A stretch of 64,000 nt of DNA, from positions 3,845-67,844 of the forward strand of contig JBDTYT010000001.1 of NCBI GenBank assembly GCA_040005555.1, written 5' to 3'. The translations under genes were made by a program, and so were the position numbers. Each line of letters starts with the position of its first letter. Positions within the stretch are counted from its first letter, which is position 1. Under the pieces are notes generated by a model, which had not been told where the DNA came from, made no database searches, and was given only the letters and a program-made list of their open reading frames with translations. Shown in pieces: positions 50,772-60,294 of this stretch. Origin of the DNA: JBDTYT01 sp040005555. Lineage in GTDB: Bacteria > Actinomycetota > UBA4738 > HRBIN12.

Positions 50772-51950
50772 GTGAGCCGCGTCCTCACGTTTCTCGTCCT
50801 GTGCGCAGCCTTTGCGGGGGCGTGCTCGACGGGGGGCGATGCAGGCTTCGACACGACGTCGCCACCGAGCCCGTCGAACACCGGCGTCACCCCGAGCCCT
50901 CCGAACCTCGCCGCGGCGCGGGTCGGCCTGAAGCAGATCGCGGTGCTCGAGCAGCCCCTTGCCATGGCCGTACGCCCGGGCGACCCCGCCCTCTATGTCG
51001 CCGAGAAACCGGGACGCGTCGTCGCCCTGCGTGGGACCGCCGAGCCGGAGGTCGTGCTCGATATCTCGGACGAGGTCTCGCTCGGCGGCGAACAGGGGCT
51101 GCTCGGGCTCGCTTTCTCACCCGACGGCGACTTCCTGTACGTCGACTACACGGACACGACCGGCGACACGCACATCTCGGAGTTCGAGGTACACCACGGC
51201 GAGATCGATGCTTCGACGGAGCGCCTGGTCCTCTTCGTCAACCAACCGTTCTCGAACCATAACGGTGGACAGCTCGTGTTCGGACCGGACGGGGACCTCT
51301 ACATCGGGCTCGGCGACGGCGGCAGCGCAGGCGATCCGATGGACAACGGGCAGTCGCTCCAGACGCTGCTGGGAAAGATCCTGCGCATCTCGCCTCGTCC
51401 CGCCGAGGGCGATCCGTACACGATCCCGGACGGCAACCCCTTCGCCGACGGCGCGGCTCGCGAGATCTGGGACTACGGCCTGCGGAACCCCTGGCGCTTT
51501 TCGTTCGACCGGCTGACCGGCGATCTGTGGATCGGCGACGTCGGCCAGAACGCCTGGGAGGAGGTCGACTTCGCGGCCGCGGGGTCGACGAGCGGCCTGA
51601 ATTTCGGATGGAACCTGTTCGAGGGCACGCACCCGTTCGAACCTGGTGCCGCGGCGCAGACGGTGCCGCCCGTCTACGAATACCCCCACAACGGAAGCAC
51701 GTGCGTGGTCACGGGCGGCTATGTCTACCGAGGCCAGGAGATCCCGGCGCTCGAGGGCGCCTACGTCTTCGGGGATTTCTGCCTCGGCCGACTCGAGGCG
51801 CTCCGGCAGCTCGACGGTCAGGACCCGCAGGTCGTGGATCTCGGGCCGGTCGTCGAGAACCTCGCGTCGTTCGGCGAGGACGCGAACGGCGAGCTCTACG
51901 CGCTCTCGCTCTCGGGTCCGGTGTACCGGCTGGTGGCGGTCACGTCTTAG
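50772..51950 (+). CDS. PQQ-dependent sugar dehydrogenase-like lipoprotein
   Basis: A 392-residue glucose/sorbosone dehydrogenase-family beta-propeller. Lipobox AGAC (Cys at about residue 18). Motifs: EQGLLGLAFSPDG near residues 108-120, FSNHNGGQLVFGPDGDLYIGLGDGGSAGDP near 156-185 (read in two segments), and RNPWRFSFD. It would oxidise sugars outside the membrane if PQQ is present; PQQ genes are not in the window. It directly follows a cupredoxin, a possible electron acceptor. Confidence 0.88.
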   Translation: MSRVLTFLVLCAAFAGACSTGGDAGFDTTSPPSPSNTGVTPSPPNLAAARVGLKQIAVLEQPLAMAVRPGDPALYVAEKPGRVVALRGTAEPEVVLDISDEVSLGGEQGLLGLAFSPDGDFLYVDYTDTTGDTHISEFEVHHGEIDASTERLVLFVNQPFSNHNGGQLVFGPDGDLYIGLGDGGSAGDPMDNGQSLQTLLGKILRISPRPAEGDPYTIPDGNPFADGAAREIWDYGLRNPWRFSFDRLTGDLWIGDVGQNAWEEVDFAAAGSTSGLNFGWNLFEGTHPFEPGAAAQTVPPVYEYPHNGSTCVVTGGYVYRGQEIPALEGAYVFGDFCLGRLEALRQLDGQDPQVVDLGPVVENLASFGEDANGELYALSLSGPVYRLVAVTS

Positions 51951-52054
51951 CGCGTTCCCTCGACTCGATGACCTGTCGGTGGCGATGTGTCTGAACTCAA
52001 CCCGACCGGCGCGCCCCGCGGTGGGATCGCGCAACCGTGAGACCATCGGAAACG

Positions 52055-53140
52055 ATGCAGATCGGTATCTACACGTTCGCGGAGCGCTCGCCCGACCCGG
52101 TCACGGGCGAGGTGATCGATCACGCGCAGCGACTGCACAACCTGATGGAAGAGGTCGAGCTCGCCGATCAGGTGGGTCTCGACGTCTTCGGCGTCGGCGA
52201 GCACCACCGTCCCGACTTCGTCGTTTCGGCGCCCGCGGTCGTGCTGGCCGCCGCCGCCGAGCGCACGACCACGATCCGGCTGACGAGCGCCGTGTCCGTC
52301 ATCAGCTCGGCTGATCCCGTCCGCGTGTTCCAGGACTTCGCGACGCTCGACCTGCTCTCGGGCGGCCGGGCCGAGATCATGGCCGGCCGCGGCTCGTTCG
52401 TCGAGTCGTTCCCGCTGTTCGGGTTCGACCTCGAGCACTACGACGAGCTCTTCGCCGAGAAGCTCGGGCTGTTGCTGAAGCTACGCGAGTCCGAGCGGGT
52501 CACGTGGTCGGGAAGGTTCCGCGCGTCGATCGATGACCTCGGTGTGTACCCGCGGCCGCTGCAGGACCTCCTCCCGATCTGGATCGCCGTGGGCGGCAAT
52601 CCCGAGTCGGCGATCCGCGCCGGGACGCTCGGCTTGCCGATGGCGCTCGCGATCATCGGCGGCATGCCGAAGCGGTTCGCTCCGTTCGCGAAGCTGCATC
52701 GCCAAGCGGCGCTGCGTTCCGGCCATGACCCGGCGCCGGCACTCAGCATCAACTCGCACGGATTCATCGCGGAGACATCGCAGCGAGCGCTCGACGAGTC
52801 GTTCCCCTCGGTCGCGGCCACGATGAACCGCATCGGCCGCGAGCGCGGCTGGTCTCCGATGGGGCGAGCCGAGTACGACCAGGCCGCCACGCTGCACGGC
52901 GCCAACTTCGTCGGCAGTCCGCAGCAGGTGATCGAGAAGATCTTGTTCCAGTACGAGATCTTCCACCACGATCGGTTCCTCGTGCAGTTCAGCGTGGGAA
53001 CGATGCCGCATGACAAGATCATGCGGTCGATCGAGCTGCTCGGCACCGAAGTCGCGCCGGCCGTTCGCGAGGAAGTTGAGCGTCGACGTCAGACGGATCC
53101 GTCTGCCGCCCACTCGGCCGAACGATCGGTCGAGGGTTAG
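52055..53140 (+). CDS. LLM-class flavin-dependent oxidoreductase
   Basis: A 361-residue luciferase-like TIM-barrel protein using FMN or F420. It starts [14 protein letters not shown]; motifs include [23 protein letters not shown] near residues 47-69, [38 protein letters not shown] near 76-113 (two segments) and GVYPRPLQ. Substrate unknown. ATG 52055 is chosen because similarity begins there; GTG 52037 is possible. Its stop overlaps the stop of the transporter fusion as TTAG. Confidence 0.9.
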   Translation: MQIGIYTFAERSPDPVTGEVIDHAQRLHNLMEEVELADQVGLDVFGVGEHHRPDFVVSAPAVVLAAAAERTTTIRLTSAVSVISSADPVRVFQDFATLDLLSGGRAEIMAGRGSFVESFPLFGFDLEHYDELFAEKLGLLLKLRESERVTWSGRFRASIDDLGVYPRPLQDLLPIWIAVGGNPESAIRAGTLGLPMALAIIGGMPKRFAPFAKLHRQAALRSGHDPAPALSINSHGFIAETSQRALDESFPSVAATMNRIGRERGWSPMGRAEYDQAATLHGANFVGSPQQVIEKILFQYEIFHHDRFLVQFSVGTMPHDKIMRSIELLGTEVAPAVREEVERRRQTDPSAAHSAERSVEG

Positions 53141-56022
53141 CGATCGGATCGGCGTTCGGCGGCCTGGGCGCTGAGACGTTCTGCCAGCACGCGCATCACG
53201 GCGAGCGCCACATCGGGCCGTTCGCGGATCATGCTCTCGAACTCGCGCTGTCCGATCCGAAGGGTCCGTACGTCACCGTCGGCGACGAGCGAGGCCATCC
53301 TCGGGGAGCGGGTGATGATCGACATCTCCCCGACGACGTCGCCGGGGCCGCGACGGGCGACCGGGGTCGAGCCGGCGTCTCCACGCACCACGGCGACCGT
53401 GCCGGTGAGGACGACGTGTAACTCGTCGCCGAGCTCGCCCTCACCCGCGATGACGTCACCGACCGCGTAGGTGCGCTCCTCCGCGATGCCCGCCACACGC
53501 TGCAGGTCCGCGGGCGAGAGCTCAGTGAAGAGCGGAACCTTTCGCAGCTCGAGGACGCGTTCCATCGGCGACATCGATGTCCGAGAGCGAGCCACAGCGT
53601 CTCCTTGTCGTCCGGTGGTACGTACGAGCTCGACGCACGAGACGATGAGCGGATCGGGGTCGTGCGCGATGTCCTCGAGCCAATCGTCCCGCTCGTTCGC
53701 CGGAGCGCCCGCAGCTTCCCACAACACGAGGAGCGGACGAGCGAGCGATCGGTGCTCGGTCGTCTCGAAGGTCTCCAGGGCATTCGCGAGCTGTGCGGGG
53801 TCCGTCCCTCCCAGGTTGTCCAGCGCGGCTCGCATCGCGTCTCGTTCCTCGCTGATGAGCGCCAGCGCGGCGAGCGCGGCGAGAGCGTGTGAGCGACCTC
53901 GGTCGACCAGCGCGGCCCGGAGCAGCTCCGATGCGTCACCGCCCGATGGGATCGAGGCCGCGAGCGCACGATCCGTGGTCGCGAGCCGACCGTGTGCCTG
54001 CGCCGAGCCGAGGAGCGTCGAGGTGTGGCTGCGAAGGTCGAGATCTATGAGGACATCGAACGCCACGCGACGCACCGAGTCGTCTCCGTGCTCCAAGGCC
54101 TCGATCGCCGCAGGGACCGCCGACCCCGGTGCCGACGATGCCAGCGCTCGCAGCGCCTGCGCCCGCACCGCCGCGGAGTCATCTTCGAGCAGCGGGCGAA
54201 CGAGGGCGAGCACGTCCTCGGGCGCGGCGGATCCCATCTGCCGCACCGCGAGGACACGCACCTCCGGATCCTCGTTGGACAGGAACCTGCGTAGGCCGTC
54301 GAGGGCCTCGTCTCGCGACGGTCCGCTCAGGAGCGCCGCGCAGGCCGCGGCGGCGACCGTGGGGTTCACGTCCTCGACCAGGTCCCGTAGTCGGGAGGTG
54401 ACGGCCGTGTCATCCGACGACACCTCGTCGAGCGCCTGGACGGCGGACAGGCGAACCGCGGCATCGTCGTCCGCGAGCCCGCGCTCGAGGATGGGGAGGT
54501 CGATCGGTCCGGCGAGGCCCAGTCCTCGGATCGCGTTCGCCCGCACGACCCCGTCCTCGTCCCGCGTCCGCTCGACGAGCACGGTCTGCACCCGCGCATC
54601 CTCGGTGTCGGCCGAGACCATCTCGACGGCGAGGCGTCGGACGCGAGGATCGGGGTCACCCGACGCGTCGAGCGCGAGCCCGAGCGCCTGGCCGTCGCGA
54701 CGGACGACCAAGGGAGCGGCTCGGAGCGCGCCTCCCTCGAACACGCTCGGCCGACCGGCGCGCAGCGCGTCGACGAGCGCGCCGGTGTACGAGCGTCGCA
54801 TCTTCCACGCGACCACGATCGTGATCGCCGAGACGCCGAGCCCGATGCTCGAGAGCTGCCGGGTGCTCAACGCCTGCTGTCCGACCAGCGCGATGATCCC
54901 TGCGATCAGGGTTCCCACCTGCGTCGGACCGCCGTTCAGGAAGGCTCGGACCTGATCGCGCCGGGTTTCAGGCACGACGTTCGTGAGCGTCTCCCACGCC
55001 GGGGAGCACACACCCTGGAGCCAGAGGTTCACGCCGAAGCGGACGGACATCAGCGTCACCAAGGACGAGCTCGCGAGCAGGATGCCGAACGAGCCCGCGT
55101 ACAGGATCGGCAGCACGAGCACCATGGCTGCTGCTCCGAACCAGCCGAGCAGCCGGTTGGTCACGAACACCGACACGAAGAACGCGACCGCCGTGACGCT
55201 CGCCCAGAAGATGCCGAGGAACCCCGCGAGCTGCTCGGGATCGGGGTATCGGATCGTGGCCGCCTGGGCGAAGGGAAGGTAGAGGGAATAGAACAGGACT
55301 GAGAAGAGCACGCCGGCGGCCGTCATCCATACGAGCAACGGTGAACGCCGCACGTACGAAAACGCCTGCCCGATGTCTCGCAGCGCGGACTGCGGACGGC
55401 GGCGGAGACGACCGCGCTTGGCCTTCGCGGTGCGGCGGACGCCGAGCGCCGCGGCGCACAGGACGGCTCCAGCGAGCAGCGCGGACGCCCACACGAGCAG
55501 GAGGTTCTCGGCGCCGATCGTCGCCGCGAGCGGTCGCGTCGAGAACCCGCCGACGACGGCACCGAGGATGCCGCCGGCGCCGAACAGCGGGAACAGTCGC
55601 TTCGCGGCCCGAGTATCGGTGACCAGACCCGCCGAGCCCCACATGAACACGGCCTGCAGAAGCTGTGCGACGGTGACCGTCAGCCACAGGGTCGGATAGA
55701 TCCACGTGGGATCCGTCGCGAGGATCGCGCGCTCGGCCAGCACCACGGCCGCGATGAGGACGGGGATCACCACGTAGGCGCGGCGACGATCGAAGCGGGC
55801 GAGCGAGCCCGTGAGTGCGAGCATCGCGATCAGTCCGGTCGCACCTTGCCCGAGGTACATCGCGGGGAGCGAGCCGGTGCCGATGCGGTCGAAAAACAGC
55901 GCGTTGATGCCGCTCTCGGCGATCGTCATCCCGGCGGACATCGCGAACATCAACGCGACCACCAGGCCGACGGCTCGACGCTCCTGCGGTTGCACCCGGA
56001 GCACCCGCGTGATCGCCGTCAT
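53137..56022 (-). CDS. MFS/ATP-ADP-translocase-like transporter fused to HEAT repeats and a cyclic-nucleotide-binding domain
   Basis: A 961-residue three-part protein. Residues 1-415 hold about 12 helices with similarity to MFS/NTT permeases ([33 protein letters not shown]). Residues 440-790 are HEAT-like repeats ([88 protein letters not shown]). Residues 825-950 form a CRP-type cNMP-binding domain. The phosphate-binding cassette [14 protein letters not shown] keeps Glu899 and Arg908, so binding of cAMP is plausible. A cyclase gene lies 31 bp upstream on the same strand. The cargo is unknown. Confidence 0.88.
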   Translation of the reverse strand: MTAITRVLRVQPQERRAVGLVVALMFAMSAGMTIAESGINALFFDRIGTGSLPAMYLGQGATGLIAMLALTGSLARFDRRRAYVVIPVLIAAVVLAERAILATDPTWIYPTLWLTVTVAQLLQAVFMWGSAGLVTDTRAAKRLFPLFGAGGILGAVVGGFSTRPLAATIGAENLLLVWASALLAGAVLCAAALGVRRTAKAKRGRLRRRPQSALRDIGQAFSYVRRSPLLVWMTAAGVLFSVLFYSLYLPFAQAATIRYPDPEQLAGFLGIFWASVTAVAFFVSVFVTNRLLGWFGAAAMVLVLPILYAGSFGILLASSSLVTLMSVRFGVNLWLQGVCSPAWETLTNVVPETRRDQVRAFLNGGPTQVGTLIAGIIALVGQQALSTRQLSSIGLGVSAITIVVAWKMRRSYTGALVDALRAGRPSVFEGGALRAAPLVVRRDGQALGLALDASGDPDPRVRRLAVEMVSADTEDARVQTVLVERTRDEDGVVRANAIRGLGLAGPIDLPILERGLADDDAAVRLSAVQALDEVSSDDTAVTSRLRDLVEDVNPTVAAAACAALLSGPSRDEALDGLRRFLSNEDPEVRVLAVRQMGSAAPEDVLALVRPLLEDDSAAVRAQALRALASSAPGSAVPAAIEALEHGDDSVRRVAFDVLIDLDLRSHTSTLLGSAQAHGRLATTDRALAASIPSGGDASELLRAALVDRGRSHALAALAALALISEERDAMRAALDNLGGTDPAQLANALETFETTEHRSLARPLLVLWEAAGAPANERDDWLEDIAHDPDPLIVSCVELVRTTGRQGDAVARSRTSMSPMERVLELRKVPLFTELSPADLQRVAGIAEERTYAVGDVIAGEGELGDELHVVLTGTVAVVRGDAGSTPVARRGPGDVVGEMSIITRSPRMASLVADGDVRTLRIGQREFESMIRERPDVALAVMRVLAERLSAQAAERRSDR

Positions 56023-56053
56023 GCGTGTCCAACCCTCACGTCGACCGGGGACG

Positions 56054-56875
56054 CTACGGACCGCCCGACATCGTGAGGACGAGCGCGTCGATCGGATGGC
56101 CCTTCAGCGACACGTGCCGTCGTTCGATTCCGTCCTGAGGGATCGCCGCCGCTGCCGCCGCCTCGTCCGTGACCAAGACCTCGCCGATGGCCGCCTGTGA
56201 TGCGAGATGCGCAGCGATGTTGACGGGGTCGCCGAGCGCCGTGAAGTCGCTCGCGCCGTGTGAACCCACGATCCCGACGAACGCCGAACCGGTGTGCACG
56301 CCCGCTCCGAGCGGAACCCACGGGCCGTCGGCTGAGTCGTGACCCGTCGCGCGGAGCAGCTCGTCCGCCGCCTCCACCGCCCTTCGAGCGTGCTCCGGTC
56401 CTGCCAGGAAGGGAAGGAACAGTCCGACCACCTCGTCGCCCACGAACTTCTCGATGATCGCGTCGGCGTCGATCAGGACCTCGCTGGAAGCCTTGTAGAA
56501 GCGGTTCATCAGGCGGGTGAAGTCCCACACGGGCATCTGCCGCGCCAACTTGCTCGAGCCGCGAACGTCAGCGAACAGCATCGACACCTCGACCTCGGCT
56601 CCGCTGACCTCGCCATCCTCGGATGAGGGGCACATCTTCGCGTGCAATTGCAGACCGTCGAAGCATCGCCCGCAGATCTTGGGCTGCTTATCCCACGGCG
56701 AGAAGCCGTATCGCCGGAGCAACCGTCCACCCGGGCCGGCGAACGGGGCGGAGCAGAGCTTGCACCTCGGGTTCGAGGGGATGAATCGGAGTGGGCTCTT
56801 ATCCTGCAGGTGCGGATGCGTTCCACTGAGGAAGTCGTGCCACTCCTGTTCCGGGGTCATCTCTGACGTGGCCAT
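56054..56875 (-). CDS. class III adenylate/guanylate cyclase with N-terminal zinc ribbon
   Basis: A 273-residue soluble cyclase. Four Cys residues (C38-x2-C41 and C68-x2-C71) form a likely zinc ribbon before the catalytic domain (residues 95-270). Metal-binding Asp103 (LFADVRGSS) and Asp147 (FVGDE) are present. Lys143 and Thr212 fit ATP selectivity of the class IIIb type. Asn219 is present, but the transition-state Arg is replaced by His223 (NIAAH), so activity may be reduced or altered. It lies directly upstream of the transporter-HEAT-CNB gene and probably supplies its ligand. TAGGCT is 9 nt before the ATG. Confidence 0.9.
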   Translation of the reverse strand: MATSEMTPEQEWHDFLSGTHPHLQDKSPLRFIPSNPRCKLCSAPFAGPGGRLLRRYGFSPWDKQPKICGRCFDGLQLHAKMCPSSEDGEVSGAEVEVSMLFADVRGSSKLARQMPVWDFTRLMNRFYKASSEVLIDADAIIEKFVGDEVVGLFLPFLAGPEHARRAVEAADELLRATGHDSADGPWVPLGAGVHTGSAFVGIVGSHGASDFTALGDPVNIAAHLASQAAIGEVLVTDEAAAAAAIPQDGIERRHVSLKGHPIDALVLTMSGGP

Positions 56876-56884
56876 CCTCGGGGA

Positions 56885-56890
56885 AGCCTA
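56885..56890 (-). promoter_or_regulatory. -10 hexamer TAGGCT, promoter of the cyclase-transporter operon
   Basis: TAGGCT ends 9 nt before the cyclase ATG. GAGG lies immediately before the ATG, too close to act as a ribosome site. Confidence 0.45.
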
Positions 56891-56954
56891 CGTCCTGCCT
56901 ACCGGCGCCGCATCCGCCGAAGGTCATGCCGCCGGGATCTGTTGGAGCGCTTGC

Positions 56955-58133
56955 CTATCGTTCTGCCAGCGTTCGTTCGAGTGGTGTCGGGAACCGTGTC
57001 TTGATCCGCACGTCGCCGAGCCAGTCCCGGAGCCGGTCGCGCTCGGCGTCGATCGCCTTCCGGGCTGTCGCGTCCACGGACTCGAGGAGTTCGACGACCA
57101 CCTTCCCGCCCGGCGTCTGTGCCCAACCTCCGACCACGTGACCGTTCGCCCAGACGGTCGGTCCCGCGTTGCCGTTGCGGTCGAACAGCGCCGATGCATG
57201 ATCGCCGAGGTACCACGCGCGCTCCTTCCACCCCATTATCGTCGTGTCGAGCCCTGGGAGGAGCGCGACCCAGCGATCGGCCTTGCTGACTCTCCTGGTG
57301 TCGTCGGGCAGCACATAGCCGATGCCCTCGTCCAGCTCGACCTCCTCGGCACCGATGGCCTCGAGGGTCGTCGCGGCGAGTCTCGCGGTCCACCCTGTCC
57401 ACCACCGGATATCCGTCGAGGTCGCCGGCCCGAACGTCCGGAGCCAGCGGCCGAGCAATCCGACGCAAGCCTCGTCGTGGTCGATCGGCGACAACGGGCC
57501 GCCCAGCCACGTCTCGGTCGGCGCCCAGCGGTACTGACCCGAGGTCCAGCCGCCGAGCGGGCGCGCCCGCACGATGCGCCCTTGCGTCGCGAGCAGGAAA
57601 AGCACGCGGGTCGAGACACCCATCGTCCCCGCCCACGTCTTGCCCTCGCCGAAGCTGAGCCTGACGCCGAGCTCCGGAACGTCCTTCGTGAGCTCCCGGG
57701 CGGTGGCCTCGCCTCTGGCGACGAGCTCCTCGAGGGTCTTCGCCGCGACCCGGTCAAGCCATCGCGCTCCCTTTCCAGCCGGCGCGATCCCCTGCTCCTC
57801 CAGCATCTGAACGAGGCGCTTGCGTTCGCCGGGCACGAGGGCCTTCGTGCACGCCTCATCCATCACCGCGGCCAGGCCGCGAGGGACGACGAACAGGGTG
57901 CGCCGCATCCCCAGCATCCGGACGAGCGACCGACGCTCGTAGAGCGAGTCTTCGAGGTGGGCCGGGACGAAGTCGTCGACCCTCGCCCACGCGGTGAGGA
58001 AGACGCTCGCGGGATCGCTCGAGTGCAGACCCACGATCTCGGCGGCGACCGCTTCTACCGACGCAGCGGGGCGAGCCAGCTGATGGCGCAGCCCGAGCCG
58101 CGCCCGTCGCTCCTCGACCCCGATCTTCCGCAC
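56955..58133 (-). CDS. winged-helix DNA-binding domain protein (DUF1006/YcaQ-like)
   Basis: A 392-residue protein of the group of winged-helix proteins that includes YcaQ/AlkZ DNA glycosylases. Features are LRHQLARPAASVEAVAAEIVGLHSSDPASVFLTAWAR near residues 17-53, LVRMLGMRRTLFVVPR near 69-84, and the central GPATSTDIRWWTGWTA. Residues for DNA glycosylase activity could not be verified. A second, related protein is encoded at 63308-64000. GTG start with TAGGTT 8 nt upstream. Confidence 0.82.
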   Translation of the reverse strand: MRKIGVEERRARLGLRHQLARPAASVEAVAAEIVGLHSSDPASVFLTAWARVDDFVPAHLEDSLYERRSLVRMLGMRRTLFVVPRGLAAVMDEACTKALVPGERKRLVQMLEEQGIAPAGKGARWLDRVAAKTLEELVARGEATARELTKDVPELGVRLSFGEGKTWAGTMGVSTRVLFLLATQGRIVRARPLGGWTSGQYRWAPTETWLGGPLSPIDHDEACVGLLGRWLRTFGPATSTDIRWWTGWTARLAATTLEAIGAEEVELDEGIGYVLPDDTRRVSKADRWVALLPGLDTTIMGWKERAWYLGDHASALFDRNGNAGPTVWANGHVVGGWAQTPGGKVVVELLESVDATARKAIDAERDRLRDWLGDVRIKTRFPTPLERTLAER

Positions 58134-58141
58134 GACACGCC

Positions 58142-58147
58142 AACCTA
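58142..58147 (-). promoter_or_regulatory. -10 hexamer TAGGTT, leaderless promoter
   Basis: TAGGTT ends 8 nt before the GTG at 58133. Confidence 0.45.
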
Positions 58148-58164
58148 CCGTGCGCTGATGGCTG

Positions 58165-59118
58165 TCAATTCGTCGGGAACCGGGCGACGCCGAACCAGCC
58201 TGCTCCGGTATCGGTGCTCGCGAGCAACTGCGACGAGCCGTTCCCGCGCCTCGTGATCGCGAACCCGTTCGCATCGGAAACGAACCACAGGTCGGCGACG
58301 AAGACGTTGCCTACGGAGCCGATGTCGTGCCAGGTCTTTCCGCCGTCGGTCGTGTGGAACAGGTCGGCGAAGGCGGCGTGCCATCGCCATCCTCGGCCGT
58401 CGTCGAGGAAGCGATATCCGATCGGTTCGGGGGCGAGCCCGTGGAACTCACGCGTCCACGTGGTGCCGCCGTCGGTCGTCTTCCATACGACCTGGAGCCT
58501 CGAGCCGGCAGCGGCGTCCCCACCGCAGACCACCCATCCATCGGCGACCGAGGTGCGGTTGACGAAGAGGGCGTCGCGCGCGGCGTGGCGGCACGGTTGG
58601 GAGGCCGCGGCCCATGTGGCGCCGCCATCGGATGATGCCATGACGCGCGACGACACGGTGGTGCGCCGGATGGCCCATCCATCCACGGAGGTGGCGAAGC
58701 TGGGATCCGAGACGCTGGCATGGGGAATGCTCGACCACGTCGTCCCTCCGTCACCGCTGTGCTCGAGTCGCTTCCCAACGAGCGCCCATGCATCCAGGCC
58801 GCCCGGCACGACGGTCACGCTGCTCACCGAAGCGGGTCCGAACGTGGTCGGCGAGCTCCAGGTGTGGCCTCCGTCCGCGGTCGTCGAGATCGCGGACGTT
58901 CGACGCTTTGCGCAGGTCCGGCAGACGATCGTGCCCGCGACGATGCCGTGATCCACGTCGAAGAACGCCAGCGAGCTCGGCTGGAACCCGCTCGCCACGG
59001 GGTTCGGCTGCATGTCGGGCGTCCGGGCCAGCGCGATCGAGCCCGGTGAGCCGATCAGACCGAGCGCCATCGCGATCGTGATCGCGGTCGTGAGCGCGGA
59101 GCGACGTTGCAGGTGCAT
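58165..59118 (-). CDS. secreted BNR/YCF48-like beta-propeller protein
   Basis: A 317-residue exported protein with a signal peptide (residues 1-32, ending IALA). A propeller with Asp-box repeats follows: TADGGHTW, SGDGGTTW, SSDGGATW, TTDGGTTW and TTDGGKTW. Such proteins resemble Ycf48 or sialidase-like folds without catalytic residues. A Cys pair CRTC is near residue 66. AGGAGG is 7 nt before the ATG. It differs from the lipoprotein at 28649 in lacking a lipobox. Confidence 0.85.
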   Translation of the reverse strand: MHLQRRSALTTAITIAMALGLIGSPGSIALARTPDMQPNPVASGFQPSSLAFFDVDHGIVAGTIVCRTCAKRRTSAISTTADGGHTWSSPTTFGPASVSSVTVVPGGLDAWALVGKRLEHSGDGGTTWSSIPHASVSDPSFATSVDGWAIRRTTVSSRVMASSDGGATWAAASQPCRHAARDALFVNRTSVADGWVVCGGDAAAGSRLQVVWKTTDGGTTWTREFHGLAPEPIGYRFLDDGRGWRWHAAFADLFHTTDGGKTWHDIGSVGNVFVADLWFVSDANGFAITRRGNGSSQLLASTDTGAGWFGVARFPTN

Positions 59119-59196
59119 GGCGAAACCTCCTAGCCGTCGGTCTCGTACCATTCGGCGCGGGCGCGTGATGGTTTCCAGCCTCCGCCTGGAACTCCG

Positions 59197-60294
59197 TCAG
59201 ACGGTCGGGAGCGCGAACTGCATCGTCGTGCCGTGCCCCGGTTCGCTCTCGGCGGAGATCGAGCCGCCGTGCGCCTCGACGAGCGCTTTGGCGATCGCGA
59301 GGCCGAGCCCGGCGCCACCCGAGTCCGCGGTCTTCACGAACCGGTCGAACACATGCGGGAGCTCGCCGGCGGCGATCCCGGACCCTGTGTCGCCCACGGC
59401 GAACGCCACGGCCTCGCTCGAGCGTTCCGCCGAGACGGTCACCGAGCCGCCGGACGGCGTATGTCGCAGAGCGTTCGTGAGCAGATTCGACAGCACCTCG
59501 CCGATCCTCACGGGATCGACGTCAAGCTCGGGGAGTTCGGCCCCCAACTGCCCTTCGAGCCGAACGTTCGCCTCCGCGGCCCGGAGCCGGAACGCCGAGA
59601 CGGCGTCCTCGACCAGGTGGGCCGGATGGACGCGCTCCCGGTGCAACCGCAGGGCCCCGGCCTCGGCGGTCGACAGCGTCTGAAGGTCGTCGAGGAGCCT
59701 TGCCATCACGACGGTCTCCTCGAGCATCGGCTCGAGATGCGCTCGATCACCGGGGTAGAGGCCATCCAAGATCCCCTCGGCGTTGCCGCGGATCACCGAG
59801 AGCGGCGTCCGGAGCTCGTGCGCCACATCGGCGAGGAGGTTGCGCCGCAACTCCTCACTCGCGGAGAGCCGTGCGGTCATCGCGTTGAAGGAGCGCGCGA
59901 GCCGGCGCATCTCGGGTGGGCCCCGCTCCTCGACGCGGGCTGAGTAATCGCCGCCGGCGACTCGGTCGGCCGCATCCATGACATCGCCGACCGGTCCCGC
60001 CATCCGCCGCACGGAGCGGGCCACAGCAAGGATGGCGAGAACGAGCACGACGAGGATGATCGGCGCAAGCGCGCGGCGGTTTCCGGGTCCGAGCCCGCTG
60101 GAGAGCGCGCGGAACACCAACGCGCTCGCCAGCACCAGGAGGATGAAGAAGAGGGTCGCGGCCACGACGATCCGCCGAACGAAGTGCCGGCGCATCCCCG
60201 GCCAGCCGCCGGGACCGGTGGGCGGGAAGGGCTCGTCTTCCGGCCACCACGGCGGCCGGAACCCCGGGCGGTGCCCCTGCCATCGCTCAGGCAT
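59197..60294 (-). CDS. sensor histidine kinase (BaeS/MprB-like)
   Basis: A 365-residue membrane kinase. Two TM helices (near residues 41-64 and 75-93) with only a short loop, then a HAMP domain (to about 150), then the phosphoacceptor motif VAHELRTPLSVIRG near 162-175, N-box NLLTNALRHTP, G1 VGDTGSGI and G2 GGAGLGLAIAK. The tiny external loop suggests that it senses membrane state or a partner protein. An unusual Trp/Pro-rich N-terminus (FRPPWWPEDEPFPP) precedes TM1. Its ATG overlaps the regulator stop (ATGCCTGA). Confidence 0.93.
   Translation of the reverse strand: MPERWQGHRPGFRPPWWPEDEPFPPTGPGGWPGMRRHFVRRIVVAATLFFILLVLASALVFRALSSGLGPGNRRALAPIILVVLVLAILAVARSVRRMAGPVGDVMDAADRVAGGDYSARVEERGPPEMRRLARSFNAMTARLSASEELRRNLLADVAHELRTPLSVIRGNAEGILDGLYPGDRAHLEPMLEETVVMARLLDDLQTLSTAEAGALRLHRERVHPAHLVEDAVSAFRLRAAEANVRLEGQLGAELPELDVDPVRIGEVLSNLLTNALRHTPSGGSVTVSAERSSEAVAFAVGDTGSGIAAGELPHVFDRFVKTADSGGAGLGLAIAKALVEAHGGSISAESEPGHGTTMQFALPTV

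Noticed and set aside
50772..53140. PQQ dehydrogenase and flavin oxidoreductase as part of a biosynthetic cluster
   Set aside because: No scaffold-forming enzyme nearby; genes have separate promoters.
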